NCBI GenBank assembly: GCA_004010835.2
Contig: CP030868.2
Span: 744,001-808,000 of the forward strand
DNA length: 64,000 nt
Origin: Oenococcus sp. UCMA 16435
Lineage (GTDB): Bacteria > Bacillota > Bacilli > Lactobacillales > Lactobacillaceae
Direction: 5' to 3'
Part shown: piece after piece, positions 44,502-53,864 of the stretch
Layout of the letters: the number at the start of each line of letters is the position of its first letter
Position numbering within the stretch: the stretch's first letter is position 1
Notes under the pieces: generated by a model
Database searches by the model: none
Seen by the model: the letters and a program-made list of their open reading frames with translations, nothing else
What the model was told of the DNA's origin: nothing
Translations under genes and position numbers: made by a program

Positions 44502-46082
44502 ATGACAAAACAAATCACAGAAAAAATTCCGGCAATTAAAATGGAACATATCGTTAAAAAGTTTGGTAATTTTGCTGCCAATGATGATATTAATCTCGAA
44601 GTAAAAGCTGGCGAGATTCATGCACTGCTTGGTGAGAACGGTGCCGGAAAATCAACTCTAATGAATATCTTGTCGGGTTTGTTGCAACCAACATCCGGCG
44701 AGATATTTTTGCGAGGAAAAAAAGTCGAAATTAAAAATCCAGCTGCCGCTTCCAAACTTGGAATCGGAATGGTTCATCAGCATTTTATGTTGATCGACGC
44801 TTTTACAGTTACCGAAAACATTATGCTCGGTGCTGAAAAAACCAAGGGAATGTCTTTGGATATCGAGACTGTCAAAAAAGAAATTCAGGCCCTTGTTGAT
44901 AAATATAAATTAGAAGTTAATCCAAATGCTTTAATAACGGACATCTCCGTTGGTCAACAACAGCGTGTCGAAATTTTAAAAACTCTTTATCGGAAAGCCG
45001 ACATCTTAATTTTTGATGAACCAACAGCCGTTTTAACCCCACAAGAAATTCAAGAATTAATCATAACAATGAAGAATTTAGCAGCCGAAGGAAAAGCAAT
45101 TATCTTGATAACTCATAAACTAGAAGAGATTCGTCAGGCAGCTGATCGAGTTACCGTGATCAGATCAGGAAAATCGCTTGAAACTTTTGATGCAAAAAAT
45201 GTTTCCGCAATAACTTTGGCAGAAAAAATGGTTGGTCGAAAAGTTTCCTTTACAACTGAGAAGAATCCAGCCAAACCAGGAAAAAATATTTTAAAAATTA
45301 AAGATCTTATGGTTAAGGACGCAGAAAACGTTACTAAAGTCGATCATCTTTCTCTTGATATTCGCGCCGGAGAAATTATCGGTATTGCTGGAATTGATGG
45401 TAATGGTCAAACAGAATTGGTTCAAGCAATTACCGGATTAACTCATTCCCAATCCGGAAAAATTATTTTAGATGGTAAGGACATCACAAACAAAACACCA
45501 AGAAAAATAATCAAAGCCGGGACTTCGCATATTCCCGAAGATCGTTTGCGACACGGATTAGAAGTAAATATGCCGCTTGCCTATAATATGGTAATTGAAA
45601 ATTTCTACGAAGAGCCATACGCCAAGATGGGAATCCTTCAGTGGCAGGCAATTGCCGATCATGCCAAGAAGTTAATCAAACAATTCGACGTTAAAATGAC
45701 CTCGATTGACGAACCCGCCGGATCTCTATCAGGCGGAAACCAACAAAAAGCTGTTGTCGCAAGAGAACTTTCGCGTGACTCTAGACTGATTGTTGCTGCA
45801 CAACCGACTCGCGGTCTCGACGTCGGGGCGATTGAATATATTCATCAACAATTAATCAAACAAAGAGATCTTGGCAAAGCAGTCATGCTCATAAGTTTCG
45901 AACTTGATGAGATCCTGGATCTGGCCGACAGAATTGCAGTTATTTCAGCCGGAAAAATTATCGGTGTTGTTAACACTAAAGACACAACCAAAGAAGAACT
46001 AGGTTTGATGATGACTGGAATTAATTTGAAAGACGCCAAAAAAGAACTGGAAAAAAGCAAAAATAAAGCAGGAGTTAAATAA
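44502..46082 (+). CDS. Nucleoside ABC transporter, duplicated ATP-binding subunit
   Basis: A 526-residue protein with two ABC domains. The first is canonical (GENGAGKST, signature VGQQQR, Walker B LIFDEPT). The second has the degenerate P-loop GIDGNGQTE, signature LSGGNQQK and AAQPTRGLD, as is usual in this family (NupO/YufO, RbsA-like). The preferred ATG at 44502 lies 12 nt after GGAGAGG; two upstream in-frame starts would overlap it. Its stop overlaps the first permease start (TAATG). Confidence 0.92.
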   Translation: MTKQITEKIPAIKMEHIVKKFGNFAANDDINLEVKAGEIHALLGENGAGKSTLMNILSGLLQPTSGEIFLRGKKVEIKNPAAASKLGIGMVHQHFMLIDAFTVTENIMLGAEKTKGMSLDIETVKKEIQALVDKYKLEVNPNALITDISVGQQQRVEILKTLYRKADILIFDEPTAVLTPQEIQELIITMKNLAAEGKAIILITHKLEEIRQAADRVTVIRSGKSLETFDAKNVSAITLAEKMVGRKVSFTTEKNPAKPGKNILKIKDLMVKDAENVTKVDHLSLDIRAGEIIGIAGIDGNGQTELVQAITGLTHSQSGKIILDGKDITNKTPRKIIKAGTSHIPEDRLRHGLEVNMPLAYNMVIENFYEEPYAKMGILQWQAIADHAKKLIKQFDVKMTSIDEPAGSLSGGNQQKAVVARELSRDSRLIVAAQPTRGLDVGAIEYIHQQLIKQRDLGKAVMLISFELDEILDLADRIAVISAGKIIGVVNTKDTTKEELGLMMTGINLKDAKKELEKSKNKAGVK

Positions 46083-47227
46083 TGCAACCAAGAAATAATA
46101 AAACGATCATTGCCATCTGTTCTGTTATCTTCGGTTTGATTGCCGGAGCAATTATTATGCTCTTTTTTGGATATAATCCTTTCTCTGGTTACGGATCTCT
46201 AATAGTTACAGCTTTTGGAACGCCACAGAATATTGGCGAAATTTTCTCGCAAATGACGCCACTAATTTTAACCGGATTATCTTTTTTAATTGCCCAACAG
46301 GCAGGGTTTTTCAATATTGGAATGTCAGGTCAGCTTTTTGGAGCATGGGTAGGTAGTGTTTGGTTTGCACTAACTTTTTCTAATTTACCGGATTTTCTAA
46401 TAATTATTGGGGCAACTACTTTCGGAATTATAATTGGCGGAATTTCTGGTTTCATCCCCGGTTATTTAAGAGCCAAATTCGGGGCCTCGGAAGTAATTGT
46501 CACAATTATGATGAATTACGTAATTTTATATCTTGGTAATGATGCCATTACGGCTATTTTTCCAAACTCAATCAAGCAAACAGTCGATTCCAGTAATCAG
46601 GTTGGTAATCACGGTGGAATAAGTTTGAAATGGTTATCTGATTTAACCAATCAATCATCAATTTCAGCCGGAATTTTTATCGCGTTGTTTACGACAATTT
46701 TGATTTGGTTTGTTATGAAGAAGACAACTTTAGGTTTTTCAATCGATGCGGTTGGAAAAAATGCAGACGCAGCCAAGTATGCCGGCATTAATGAAAAAGC
46801 AACTCAAATTTGGGCAATGACCTTATCTGGAGCTTTGTCGGGACTTGGCGGTGTTACCGAAGGATTGGGCCACTATGGAAATGTTTTTGTCCAAAATTCA
46901 ACTCCCGAAACCGGTTTTAACGGGATGGCGGTTGCCCTGTTGGGATCGGGCTCTTTTATCGGGGTAATTCTAGCAGCCGCTCTCTTCTCCGCTTTGACGG
47001 TCGGAGGAGCGGGAATGCCAAATATATCAGGCGTTCCAACAGAACTTGTCTCAATCGTAATCGCTTTGATTATTTTCTTTGTCGGAACCGGTTACCTAAT
47101 CGATCTAATGATTGAAAAAATAAAATCAGCCGATCAAGCATCATCAAATAAGGGGAAAGGTCCTGGGGGTAGTAACAAAAAGCAAAAAAAGATTGGTAAA
47201 AAGGAACAAAAGGAGTTGAAAGCATGA
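46082..47227 (+). CDS. Nucleoside ABC transporter, permease 1
   Basis: A 381-residue permease of the BPD_transp_2 family (NupP/YufP type) with about nine or ten helices and the GASEVIVTIMMNY motif. The C-terminal tail is unusually rich in Lys and Gly (about 350-381) and cytoplasmic. Overlaps both neighbours by a few bases. Confidence 0.9.
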   Translation: MQPRNNKTIIAICSVIFGLIAGAIIMLFFGYNPFSGYGSLIVTAFGTPQNIGEIFSQMTPLILTGLSFLIAQQAGFFNIGMSGQLFGAWVGSVWFALTFSNLPDFLIIIGATTFGIIIGGISGFIPGYLRAKFGASEVIVTIMMNYVILYLGNDAITAIFPNSIKQTVDSSNQVGNHGGISLKWLSDLTNQSSISAGIFIALFTTILIWFVMKKTTLGFSIDAVGKNADAAKYAGINEKATQIWAMTLSGALSGLGGVTEGLGHYGNVFVQNSTPETGFNGMAVALLGSGSFIGVILAAALFSALTVGGAGMPNISGVPTELVSIVIALIIFFVGTGYLIDLMIEKIKSADQASSNKGKGPGGSNKKQKKIGKKEQKELKA

Positions 47228-48180
47228 ATTTTCTATCAATTTTAGCTCTTTTAATCAGTACTACGATTATCTATTCCGCTCCACTTGCTTTTACAGCTAT
47301 CGGTGGTGCCTTCTCCGAACATGGTGGTGTTGTCAATGTTGGTTTGGAAGGAATTATGACAATGGGTGCTTTCAGTTCAATTGTCTTCAATTTAACTTTT
47401 GCCGATCAACTTGGCAGCTTGACACCATGGATTGGTCTGCTGGTTGGGGCTTTGGTTGGGTTGGCGATTGCCTGGGTACATGCTTTAGCGACCGTTACCT
47501 TACGAGCAGACCACATTGTTTCCGGTACAGTCATTAATTTAATTGCCCCGGCTTTGGGTGTCTTTTTAATCAAAGTAATCTACGGAAAAGGACAGACCAA
47601 CCAAATCAACGAAAGTTTTGGTTATTCAGATATTCCTTTATTAGATCGAATTCCAATTTTAGGAAAACTTTTCTTTCAAAATACAAGTTACCCAGCCCTT
47701 CTCTCAATCGTAGTAGCGATCTTCGCCTCCTACGTAATTTATAAAACCCGTTTTGGTCTACGTCTTCGCTCAGTTGGTGAAAATCCACAAGCCGCTGACA
47801 CATTAGGCTTAAATGTTGCTCGTTTGCGCTACCAAGGAGTTTTAATTTCCGGATTCCTTGGTGGAATCGGTGGTGCTCTTTACGCCGAATCAATTGCCTT
47901 GAATTTTGCTAATTCAACAATTGCCGGTCAAGGTTTCATTTCAATGGCAGCAATGATTTATGGTCGTTGGAACCCAATTGGAGCAATGCTAGCCTCGATG
48001 TTTTTCGGTCTTTCGCAATCATTATCGGTAATTGGGGCTCAGATTCCAATTATCAAAGAAATTCCTGCTGTTTGGTTGCAAATTTTCCCTTACGTCTTGA
48101 CGATTATTGTCTTAACACTATTCTTCGGAAAAACGAAAGCTCCTAAAGACGACGGAATTAATTACATTAAATCTGAATAA
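47224..48180 (+). CDS. Nucleoside ABC transporter, permease 2
   Basis: A 318-residue permease of the same family (NupQ/YufQ type) with about eight to ten helices. The EHGGVVNVGLEGIMTMGAF and RADHIVSGTVINL motifs are typical. Its ATG overlaps the previous stop by 4 bp, and a terminator follows directly. Confidence 0.92.
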   Translation: MNFLSILALLISTTIIYSAPLAFTAIGGAFSEHGGVVNVGLEGIMTMGAFSSIVFNLTFADQLGSLTPWIGLLVGALVGLAIAWVHALATVTLRADHIVSGTVINLIAPALGVFLIKVIYGKGQTNQINESFGYSDIPLLDRIPILGKLFFQNTSYPALLSIVVAIFASYVIYKTRFGLRLRSVGENPQAADTLGLNVARLRYQGVLISGFLGGIGGALYAESIALNFANSTIAGQGFISMAAMIYGRWNPIGAMLASMFFGLSQSLSVIGAQIPIIKEIPAVWLQIFPYVLTIIVLTLFFGKTKAPKDDGINYIKSE

Positions 48181-48215
48181 AAAAAATGGACTTTAAAGTT
48201 GAAGTCCGTTTTTTT
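48181..48215. terminator. Bidirectional terminator between the nucleoside importer and oppA
   Basis: GGACTT (48188-48193) pairs with AAGTCC (48202-48207), extended by A6 on the left and T7 on the right. It serves the plus-strand importer and perhaps the convergent oppA. Confidence 0.85.
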
Positions 48216-49872
48216 ATTTAAGATAAGCATATTTATAATAAAAAGAATCGCCGGAATTAAAATTTTGTAACCCTTTTAACTTCGGATTAACCAAGCTTGG
48301 GTAGGCATTCCAATAAACTGGCGACGCACCAGCATCTTTAGCAAGAGCAATTTCCGCATCGATTTCATCTTTCGTCCGCGCTTTACTATTCAAAGCGTCT
48401 TGATCCATAGCTCGATTGAAAGCGTTGGTGTAGGTCTTTGAAATCCATTTGCCATCATTGTTAGTACCATCATTAGTAAATAAAGTCAGAAAACCAGTCG
48501 GCTCGGCATAATCAGAGGACCAACCAGCAACCATTACATCGAAATTTTGATTCTGTTGATCCTGTAGCCTTTGCTTGAATGGAACGAATTTTTCCGTAAC
48601 TTTTATATTACCGAGTTTCTGCCAAGTTTGTTGAAGATAATCAACTTCAGGCTTTGACACAGGACTTTCAGCGGTTGCTTCAACCGAAATCTTCAAATTT
48701 TTCAAACCAGCCTCTTTCAAACCGGTCTTGAAAAGTTTTTTGGCTTTTTTCATATTGTATTTATAATATTTCCCAGTATATTTTTTGGCAGCTTTTGCAA
48801 AATCTTCACCAGTTGAAGTCTTGCCACCGGCACCTTCCGGAACGAGACTCGTGGCCGCTGTATACATACCACCGGATATCTCGTTAGCAACGGCCTTTCG
48901 GTCAATTGCATAACTTAAGGCGAGCCTGATATTTTTGTTGGCAAGTCCCTTATTTTTGCCTGTTTGATTATATTCGAGATAATAAACCGCATCCCCGGAA
49001 TACTTTTTAAAATCAGACCGTTTTTTATTAGCTGTAACCGATTGTTGAGAACTCAGTGGAGCTAGATCCAATTTGCCCCTTTTGTACAAGCCAATTGCAG
49101 CCGTAGGTTCTTTGACGACCGTTTCAACGACTTTATCAGTTTTAACGTGTTTTTTGTCCCAATAGTTTTCGTTCTTGACCAAGGTAAACTTTCCGTTAGT
49201 ACCATTCCAACCGGTTAACTTATATGGGCCATCATAAACTTGTTTATCAGAAGTAGTTCCCAACTCTTTGCCGTACTTTTTAGCGATCTTTGGGTCTTGG
49301 GCAAAGAATGACTGAGAGGCCATCTCCAATTCAAATTGCGGCATTGGATGATCCAGTGTTACCACTAAAGTTCGATCATTTTTTGCCACGACTCCAAGTG
49401 AACTGACCTTCGCTTTCCCGGCCTGAATCTCGTCGGCATTTTTAATTCCAGAATATTTGTAAGCCGCCTGACTGGAAGTTTTCGGATTAACGACTCTTTG
49501 CCAAGCATAAACAAAATCCGAAGCAGTCAATTTGTCACCATTTGACCATTTAAGACCTTTTCTCAGAGTAAAAGTCCAAGTTTTTCCGTCAGAACTATGT
49601 TTCCATTTTTCAGCCAATCCAGCCTTGACCTGGCCTTTGGCATTTCGACTGAGTAAGCCTTCCTGAACATTAATCGCAATCTGGTCGGCATAAGCATCGG
49701 TCATTAAAGCCATATCCATCGTTGTCAAATCGGTCGGCATCGAGAAATACAGTGTCGGATTCGTTTTGGCACTCGCCGTAGCCACGGGAAGCAAACTGTT
49801 TCCAATACCGGCCAATAGTAAGCTGCTCAGCAACAACAAATTTGTCTTTCTTTTAAATTTAATTAATCCCAT
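48214..49872 (-). CDS. Oligopeptide-binding protein OppA (orphan copy)
   Basis: A 552-residue solute-binding protein of the SBP_bac_5 family for peptides (domains with GLAEKWKHSSDGKTWTFTLR, VYAWQRVVNP, DGPYKLTGW, RLALSYAIDR). The signal peptide ends at a likely type I site (ATASA before KTNP) and there is no Cys anywhere, so it is not a lipoprotein. The ATG at 49872 is chosen with GGAG 10 nt upstream. It stands alone without permease genes and may share the oppDFBC transporter at 55.7-59.7 kb. Confidence 0.9.
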   Translation of the reverse strand: MGLIKFKRKTNLLLLSSLLLAGIGNSLLPVATASAKTNPTLYFSMPTDLTTMDMALMTDAYADQIAINVQEGLLSRNAKGQVKAGLAEKWKHSSDGKTWTFTLRKGLKWSNGDKLTASDFVYAWQRVVNPKTSSQAAYKYSGIKNADEIQAGKAKVSSLGVVAKNDRTLVVTLDHPMPQFELEMASQSFFAQDPKIAKKYGKELGTTSDKQVYDGPYKLTGWNGTNGKFTLVKNENYWDKKHVKTDKVVETVVKEPTAAIGLYKRGKLDLAPLSSQQSVTANKKRSDFKKYSGDAVYYLEYNQTGKNKGLANKNIRLALSYAIDRKAVANEISGGMYTAATSLVPEGAGGKTSTGEDFAKAAKKYTGKYYKYNMKKAKKLFKTGLKEAGLKNLKISVEATAESPVSKPEVDYLQQTWQKLGNIKVTEKFVPFKQRLQDQQNQNFDVMVAGWSSDYAEPTGFLTLFTNDGTNNDGKWISKTYTNAFNRAMDQDALNSKARTKDEIDAEIALAKDAGASPVYWNAYPSLVNPKLKGLQNFNSGDSFYYKYAYLK

Positions 49873-49988
49873 TCCCTTCAATCTCCTTCCTTCTCATTTC
49901 ATAAAATGAAAATTAAATTGCATTATTATACACACAAAAAAAGACGAAGATTAAACAAAAAAATAAATTAATCACAAAAAATAAAAAA

Positions 49989-50714
49989 CTAAATCATTGC
50001 CTCTTGGCATTTGGACAATTTATTGGGATTTTTCAAAATAAGCGGTTGGCCATCTTGCCCTACAATCACTTTATCGACAATATTCAAGAATAACCCATGT
50101 TCAACAACTCCAACTGTATTAATCAACTGATCGGAAAGTTTGATCGGATCGTTGATTTTATTCAAATGCAGATCAATGATGTAGTTTTGGGAATCCGTTA
50201 TAACTGCTTTATTGTTCTTCTCTAATCTCAAAACTGGATGAAAGTTTAGTTTTTTGAATTTGTTCAAAACATGTGAAACTCCAAAGGGAATAACTTCAAC
50301 CGGAAGCGGAAAACTACCGATTCTATCGACTAATTTCGACTGATCAATAATCCAGATATTTTTCTTAGAATTAGTCGCAACAATTTTTTCCCACAGTAAA
50401 GCTGCCCCGCCACCTTTGATACCGTTAAAATTATTATCAACCTGATCCGCCCCATCAATCGTCAAATCAATTTGAGCAATCGAATCAAGACCAACAATTC
50501 TTATACCTAATGATTTTGCTTGAAAAGCAGTTCTTTTCGAAGTAGTCACTCCGGTAAAAGATAAATTTTCTTCCTTAACTTTTCGTCCTAATTCATCAAC
50601 TAAAAATTTGACCGTTGATCCAGTACCTAAGCCTACAATAGTTCCGTTCTCAACAAAATTAGCCGCCTTAATAGCGGCTTCTTTTTTAAGCTTGTCCTGC
50701 AAATTTTTTTCCAT
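49989..50714 (-). CDS. rpiA: Ribose-5-phosphate isomerase A
   Basis: A 241-residue isomerase joining ribose 5-phosphate and ribulose 5-phosphate. GLGTGSTV near the N-terminus, DGADQVDNNFNGIKGGGAALLWEK and the active-site Lys of that stretch are intact. In a heterofermentative organism it feeds nucleoside-derived ribose into the phosphoketolase pathway. Divergent from rbsK. Confidence 0.96.
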   Translation of the reverse strand: MEKNLQDKLKKEAAIKAANFVENGTIVGLGTGSTVKFLVDELGRKVKEENLSFTGVTTSKRTAFQAKSLGIRIVGLDSIAQIDLTIDGADQVDNNFNGIKGGGAALLWEKIVATNSKKNIWIIDQSKLVDRIGSFPLPVEVIPFGVSHVLNKFKKLNFHPVLRLEKNNKAVITDSQNYIIDLHLNKINDPIKLSDQLINTVGVVEHGLFLNIVDKVIVGQDGQPLILKNPNKLSKCQEAMI

Positions 50715-50798
50715 AGGAATATATATACACCTAAAAATCGACCGCTAAAACAATCTTGTGAAATTTTCTATTTATGCTTTATCAAATTTAAAAAATAA

Positions 50799-50860
50799 TT
50801 GAAAACCCTTCCAATCAATGCTAGACTATTTAACTGGTGAAGTTAGTAAAGCGTTTTACT
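50799..50860 (+). promoter_or_regulatory. rbsK promoter and RbsR-type operator
   Basis: TTGAAA (50799-50804), 17 nt, TAGACT (50822-50827) preceded by TGC, is a good extended promoter. Downstream, AGTAAA-GCGT-TTTACT at 50845-50860 is a perfect inverted repeat with a central CG, typical of LacI-family repressors. No such regulator is in the window. The promoter covers the upstream ATG at 50818, which therefore cannot be the rbsK start. Confidence 0.7.
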
Positions 50861-50904
50861 TAATTTTTACGAATTTCATCTTTACTAAGAAAGAGGTTGG
50901 ACTT

Positions 50905-51840
50905 GTGAACAAGGTAATAGTTTTAGGCAGCTTAAATGTTGATACCATTCTAAAAATAAAGCGTTTCCCTAATCCTGGAGAAACATTGGAAAGCTTAGAA
51001 AAAAATTCCGCTGCCGGAGGAAAAGGTGCTAATCAAGCTGTAGCCGCTGTTCGCTCGGGAGCACAAACAACAATGATCGGACAGATTGGCGATGACGATT
51101 TAGGAAAATTCATGCTTAAATCACTTAAAAAGGATCAGATCAACGTTTCACCGGTTACGATCAATAAATCTATCGGCACAGGCACAGCGACTGTTTTACT
51201 GGATGAAAATGGTCAGAATTGCATTTTGGTATATGGGGGTGCAAATCAGGAAATAGGTCAGGAAGACATTAAAAAAATAAGCAACAATATTCAAAATTCA
51301 GACTTCTTAATATCTCAATTCGAAACTCCCCAAAGTGCTACTAAAACGGCTTTCAAAATAGCGAAAGAAAATAATGTGACAACTATTTTAAATCCTGCTC
51401 CGGCGTCTAAAATTGATTCGGACTTATTAGCTTTGACCGACTTGATTGTGCCAAATGAAACAGAAAGTGCAGTTTTAACCGGTATTAAAATCACCGATGA
51501 AAAGTCGATGATCGAAACTGCAAAAACATTTTCAAAGATGGGTATCGATAATTTAATTATCACGATTGGAGATAGAGGTGTCTTCTATTCCACAAAGAAA
51601 GATCATGAATTAATATCCGCATACCATGTCAAAGCAGTTGATACAACAGCTGCCGGAGACACCTTTATCGGAGCGTTGAGTTCTCAGCTAAAAAAAGATT
51701 TCTCCAATATTAAATCCGCTATCTCCTTTGCTCAATGTGCTAGTTCAATAGCGGTTCAGCGGCTGGGAGCGCAACCTTCTATTCCCACTCTAAAAGAAAT
51801 TAACATTGCAGAAAAAAACTACACCAGTGTTAAATCCTAA
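50905..51840 (+). CDS. rbsK: Ribokinase
   Basis: A 311-residue PfkB-family kinase making ribose 5-phosphate. The N-terminal GSLNVDTIL, GGKGANQAVAAVRSG and the anion-hole motif DTTAAGDTF with the catalytic Asp are present. I use the GTG at 50905 (AGAGGT upstream); a 29-residue longer frame starts within the promoter. First gene of rbsK-rbsD-transporter. Confidence 0.95.
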   Translation: MNKVIVLGSLNVDTILKIKRFPNPGETLESLEKNSAAGGKGANQAVAAVRSGAQTTMIGQIGDDDLGKFMLKSLKKDQINVSPVTINKSIGTGTATVLLDENGQNCILVYGGANQEIGQEDIKKISNNIQNSDFLISQFETPQSATKTAFKIAKENNVTTILNPAPASKIDSDLLALTDLIVPNETESAVLTGIKITDEKSMIETAKTFSKMGIDNLIITIGDRGVFYSTKKDHELISAYHVKAVDTTAAGDTFIGALSSQLKKDFSNIKSAISFAQCASSIAVQRLGAQPSIPTLKEINIAEKNYTSVKS

Positions 51841-51896
51841 TTTGAAATTTATCTGGTCATTCTTTAAAAAAATTAAAAAGGAAGTTGAAATCTAAT

Positions 51897-52292
51897 ATGA
51901 AAAAAACAACAGTTATTAATTCGGAGATATCAAGTGTAATTGCCGGGATGGGCCACATGGATTGGCTGGGAATTGGCGATGCCGGAATGCCGGTTCCGAT
52001 TGGAACCAAAAAAATTGACTTAGCACTGACGAAAAATTTACCAAGTTTTATCGATGTTTTAAAGAACGTGTTAACAGAATTAGAAGTCCAAAAAATCTAT
52101 CTGGCAGATGAAATAAAAACAAAAAATCCGGAACAATTAAAGGAAATCAAACAACTGATGCCAAATGTCGAAATCGAATTTGTTCCTCATTCCGAATTAA
52201 AAAAAGATCTTGCCAAAACGCATGCCTTTATCAGAACGGGAGAGATGACAGCATTTTCAAATATTATTTTGGAATCCGGCGTAGTCTTTTAA
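51897..52292 (+). CDS. rbsD: D-ribose pyranase
   Basis: A 131-residue RbsD that converts beta-ribopyranose to the furanose form used by ribokinase. The catalytic His is in [16 protein letters not shown] and the C-terminal [16 protein letters not shown] is typical. The ATG at 51897 follows AAGGAAG; a TTG in the same frame at 51885 is too close to it. It lies 56 bp after rbsK. Confidence 0.96.
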   Translation: MKKTTVINSEISSVIAGMGHMDWLGIGDAGMPVPIGTKKIDLALTKNLPSFIDVLKNVLTELEVQKIYLADEIKTKNPEQLKEIKQLMPNVEIEFVPHSELKKDLAKTHAFIRTGEMTAFSNIILESGVVF

Positions 52293-52325
52293 TTCAATTT
52301 AAAAAAATTTAGGAGGTTTAAAATT

Positions 52326-53672
52326 ATGGAATCAACAGCAGTCGAAAAAAAACACGGATGGATTCAATTATCCGATGGTTACCTGGATAGAACACCTATT
52401 TTCCAATTTATAATCGTTTCTTTGATATTCCCACTTTGGGGAGCAGCGGCATCTTTAAACGATATTTTAATTACCCAGTTTAAAACTGTTTTTGAATTAA
52501 ACGATGCTTCAACGGCTTTCGTACAAAGTGCCTTTTATGGAGCGTATTTCTTAATCGCTATACCGGCTTCGATGATTATTAAAAAAAATAGTTATAAATT
52601 CGCTATCATGACTGGTTTGATATTCTACATCATCGGTTGCGGATTATTTTTCCCGGCTTCAAATATGGCAACATACAGTATGTTTCTCGTTGCTATTTTT
52701 GCGATCGCAATCGGTTTAAGCTTTTTGGAAACATCCTGTGATACTTACAGTTCGATGCTTGGGCCTAAAAAACAGGCAAACATCCGGTTGAATATTTCTC
52801 AAACCCTGGTTCCACTAGGCGACATGATGGGCATTATTTTGGGAAAATATTTAATCTTCGGTTCTGTCGGAAATCTATCAGAGACGATGAAACATATGCA
52901 CGGTGCCCAAAGACTTGCTTATGGTCAAAAAATGCTTCAACTGACCTTGGAACCCTATAAATACATCTTGCTTGTTTTAGTTCTGATGCTCGCTATTTTG
53001 GCCTTTACGCCAATGCCGAAATCAAAGGCAATCAGCACAAGCAAAGATAAGAAAAGCAGTCCAAGTCTAAAAGAAACATTAATATATCTGGCAAAGAATT
53101 CTCGCTTTAAAAAAGGCGTCATGGCACAATTCTTTTATGTCGGAATGCAAACGACGGTTTGGTCATTTACGATTCGCTTGGCACTTGATTTAAATCATTC
53201 AATAAGCGACAGCGATGCCAGTACCTTTATGATTTTCAGTTATGCCGTCTGGTTCTTCGGAAAAATTATTGCCAATCTGCTAATGAATCGCTTTTCCGTG
53301 ACAAAAGTTTTGACCGTTTTTTCAGCTCTCGGTACTATCGCTTTACTGATAACAACTACGGTTACAAACATGACTGCTGTCTATGCGGCAATTGCAACAA
53401 GTTTCTTTTTCGGACCGGAATGGCCAACGATCTATGCTCACACCTTAGATACGGTCGAGGATAAGAGATTTACAGAAACGGCCGGAGCATTTATAGTAAT
53501 GGCAATTGTTGGTGGTGCTGTTATCCCAGCAATTCAAGGGGTTGTTTCCGATATTACTGGTTCGATGCAATTATCATTTATCGTTCCAACAATTTGTTAT
53601 GTAATAGTTACTAGTTATTTTTATTTTGAACATCGCTTGGATGTTTCCAAACAAAAATTAGCAATAAAATAA
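52326..53672 (+). CDS. FucP-type sugar:proton symporter, probable ribose permease
   Basis: A 448-residue MFS transporter of the fucose:H+ symporter group (about twelve helices). WGAAASLNDILITQF, QSAFYGAYF, FLETSCDTYSSMLGP and RLNISQTLVPLG match FucP family signatures. Its position after rbsK-rbsD suggests ribose uptake in place of an RbsABC transporter; substrate not proven. GGAGG precedes the ATG. A palindromic terminator follows. Confidence 0.88.
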   Translation: MESTAVEKKHGWIQLSDGYLDRTPIFQFIIVSLIFPLWGAAASLNDILITQFKTVFELNDASTAFVQSAFYGAYFLIAIPASMIIKKNSYKFAIMTGLIFYIIGCGLFFPASNMATYSMFLVAIFAIAIGLSFLETSCDTYSSMLGPKKQANIRLNISQTLVPLGDMMGIILGKYLIFGSVGNLSETMKHMHGAQRLAYGQKMLQLTLEPYKYILLVLVLMLAILAFTPMPKSKAISTSKDKKSSPSLKETLIYLAKNSRFKKGVMAQFFYVGMQTTVWSFTIRLALDLNHSISDSDASTFMIFSYAVWFFGKIIANLLMNRFSVTKVLTVFSALGTIALLITTTVTNMTAVYAAIATSFFFGPEWPTIYAHTLDTVEDKRFTETAGAFIVMAIVGGAVIPAIQGVVSDITGSMQLSFIVPTICYVIVTSYFYFEHRLDVSKQKLAIK

Positions 53673-53697
53673 ATATTCAATCATTTGAATCTTTAGT

Positions 53698-53733
53698 CTA
53701 AAAACTTCCAATTAATTAATTGGAAGTTTTTAG
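53698..53733. terminator. Palindromic terminator after the ribose operon
   Basis: A 36-bp perfect palindrome with core CTTCCAATTAATTAATTGG and outer A5/T5 runs, 25 bp after the transporter stop. Confidence 0.88.
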
Positions 53734-53775
53734 TTATCTTATTTATAGGAAACAAAGCATAATGAGCTAAATAAA

Positions 53776-53800
53776 AAGACGAGAACTATGTTCTCGTCTT
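53776..53800 (-). terminator. Terminator after oppA of the opp operon
   Basis: A perfect 11-bp stem AAGACGAGAAC / GTTCTCGTCTT with a 3-nt loop, followed on the reverse strand by TTTTTATTT. Confidence 0.88.
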
Positions 53801-53864
53801 GCATTTAACCCTACATCTTTTACTTTATCAATAATTGTAAACTATCAAATTAATGTTCAACAGC

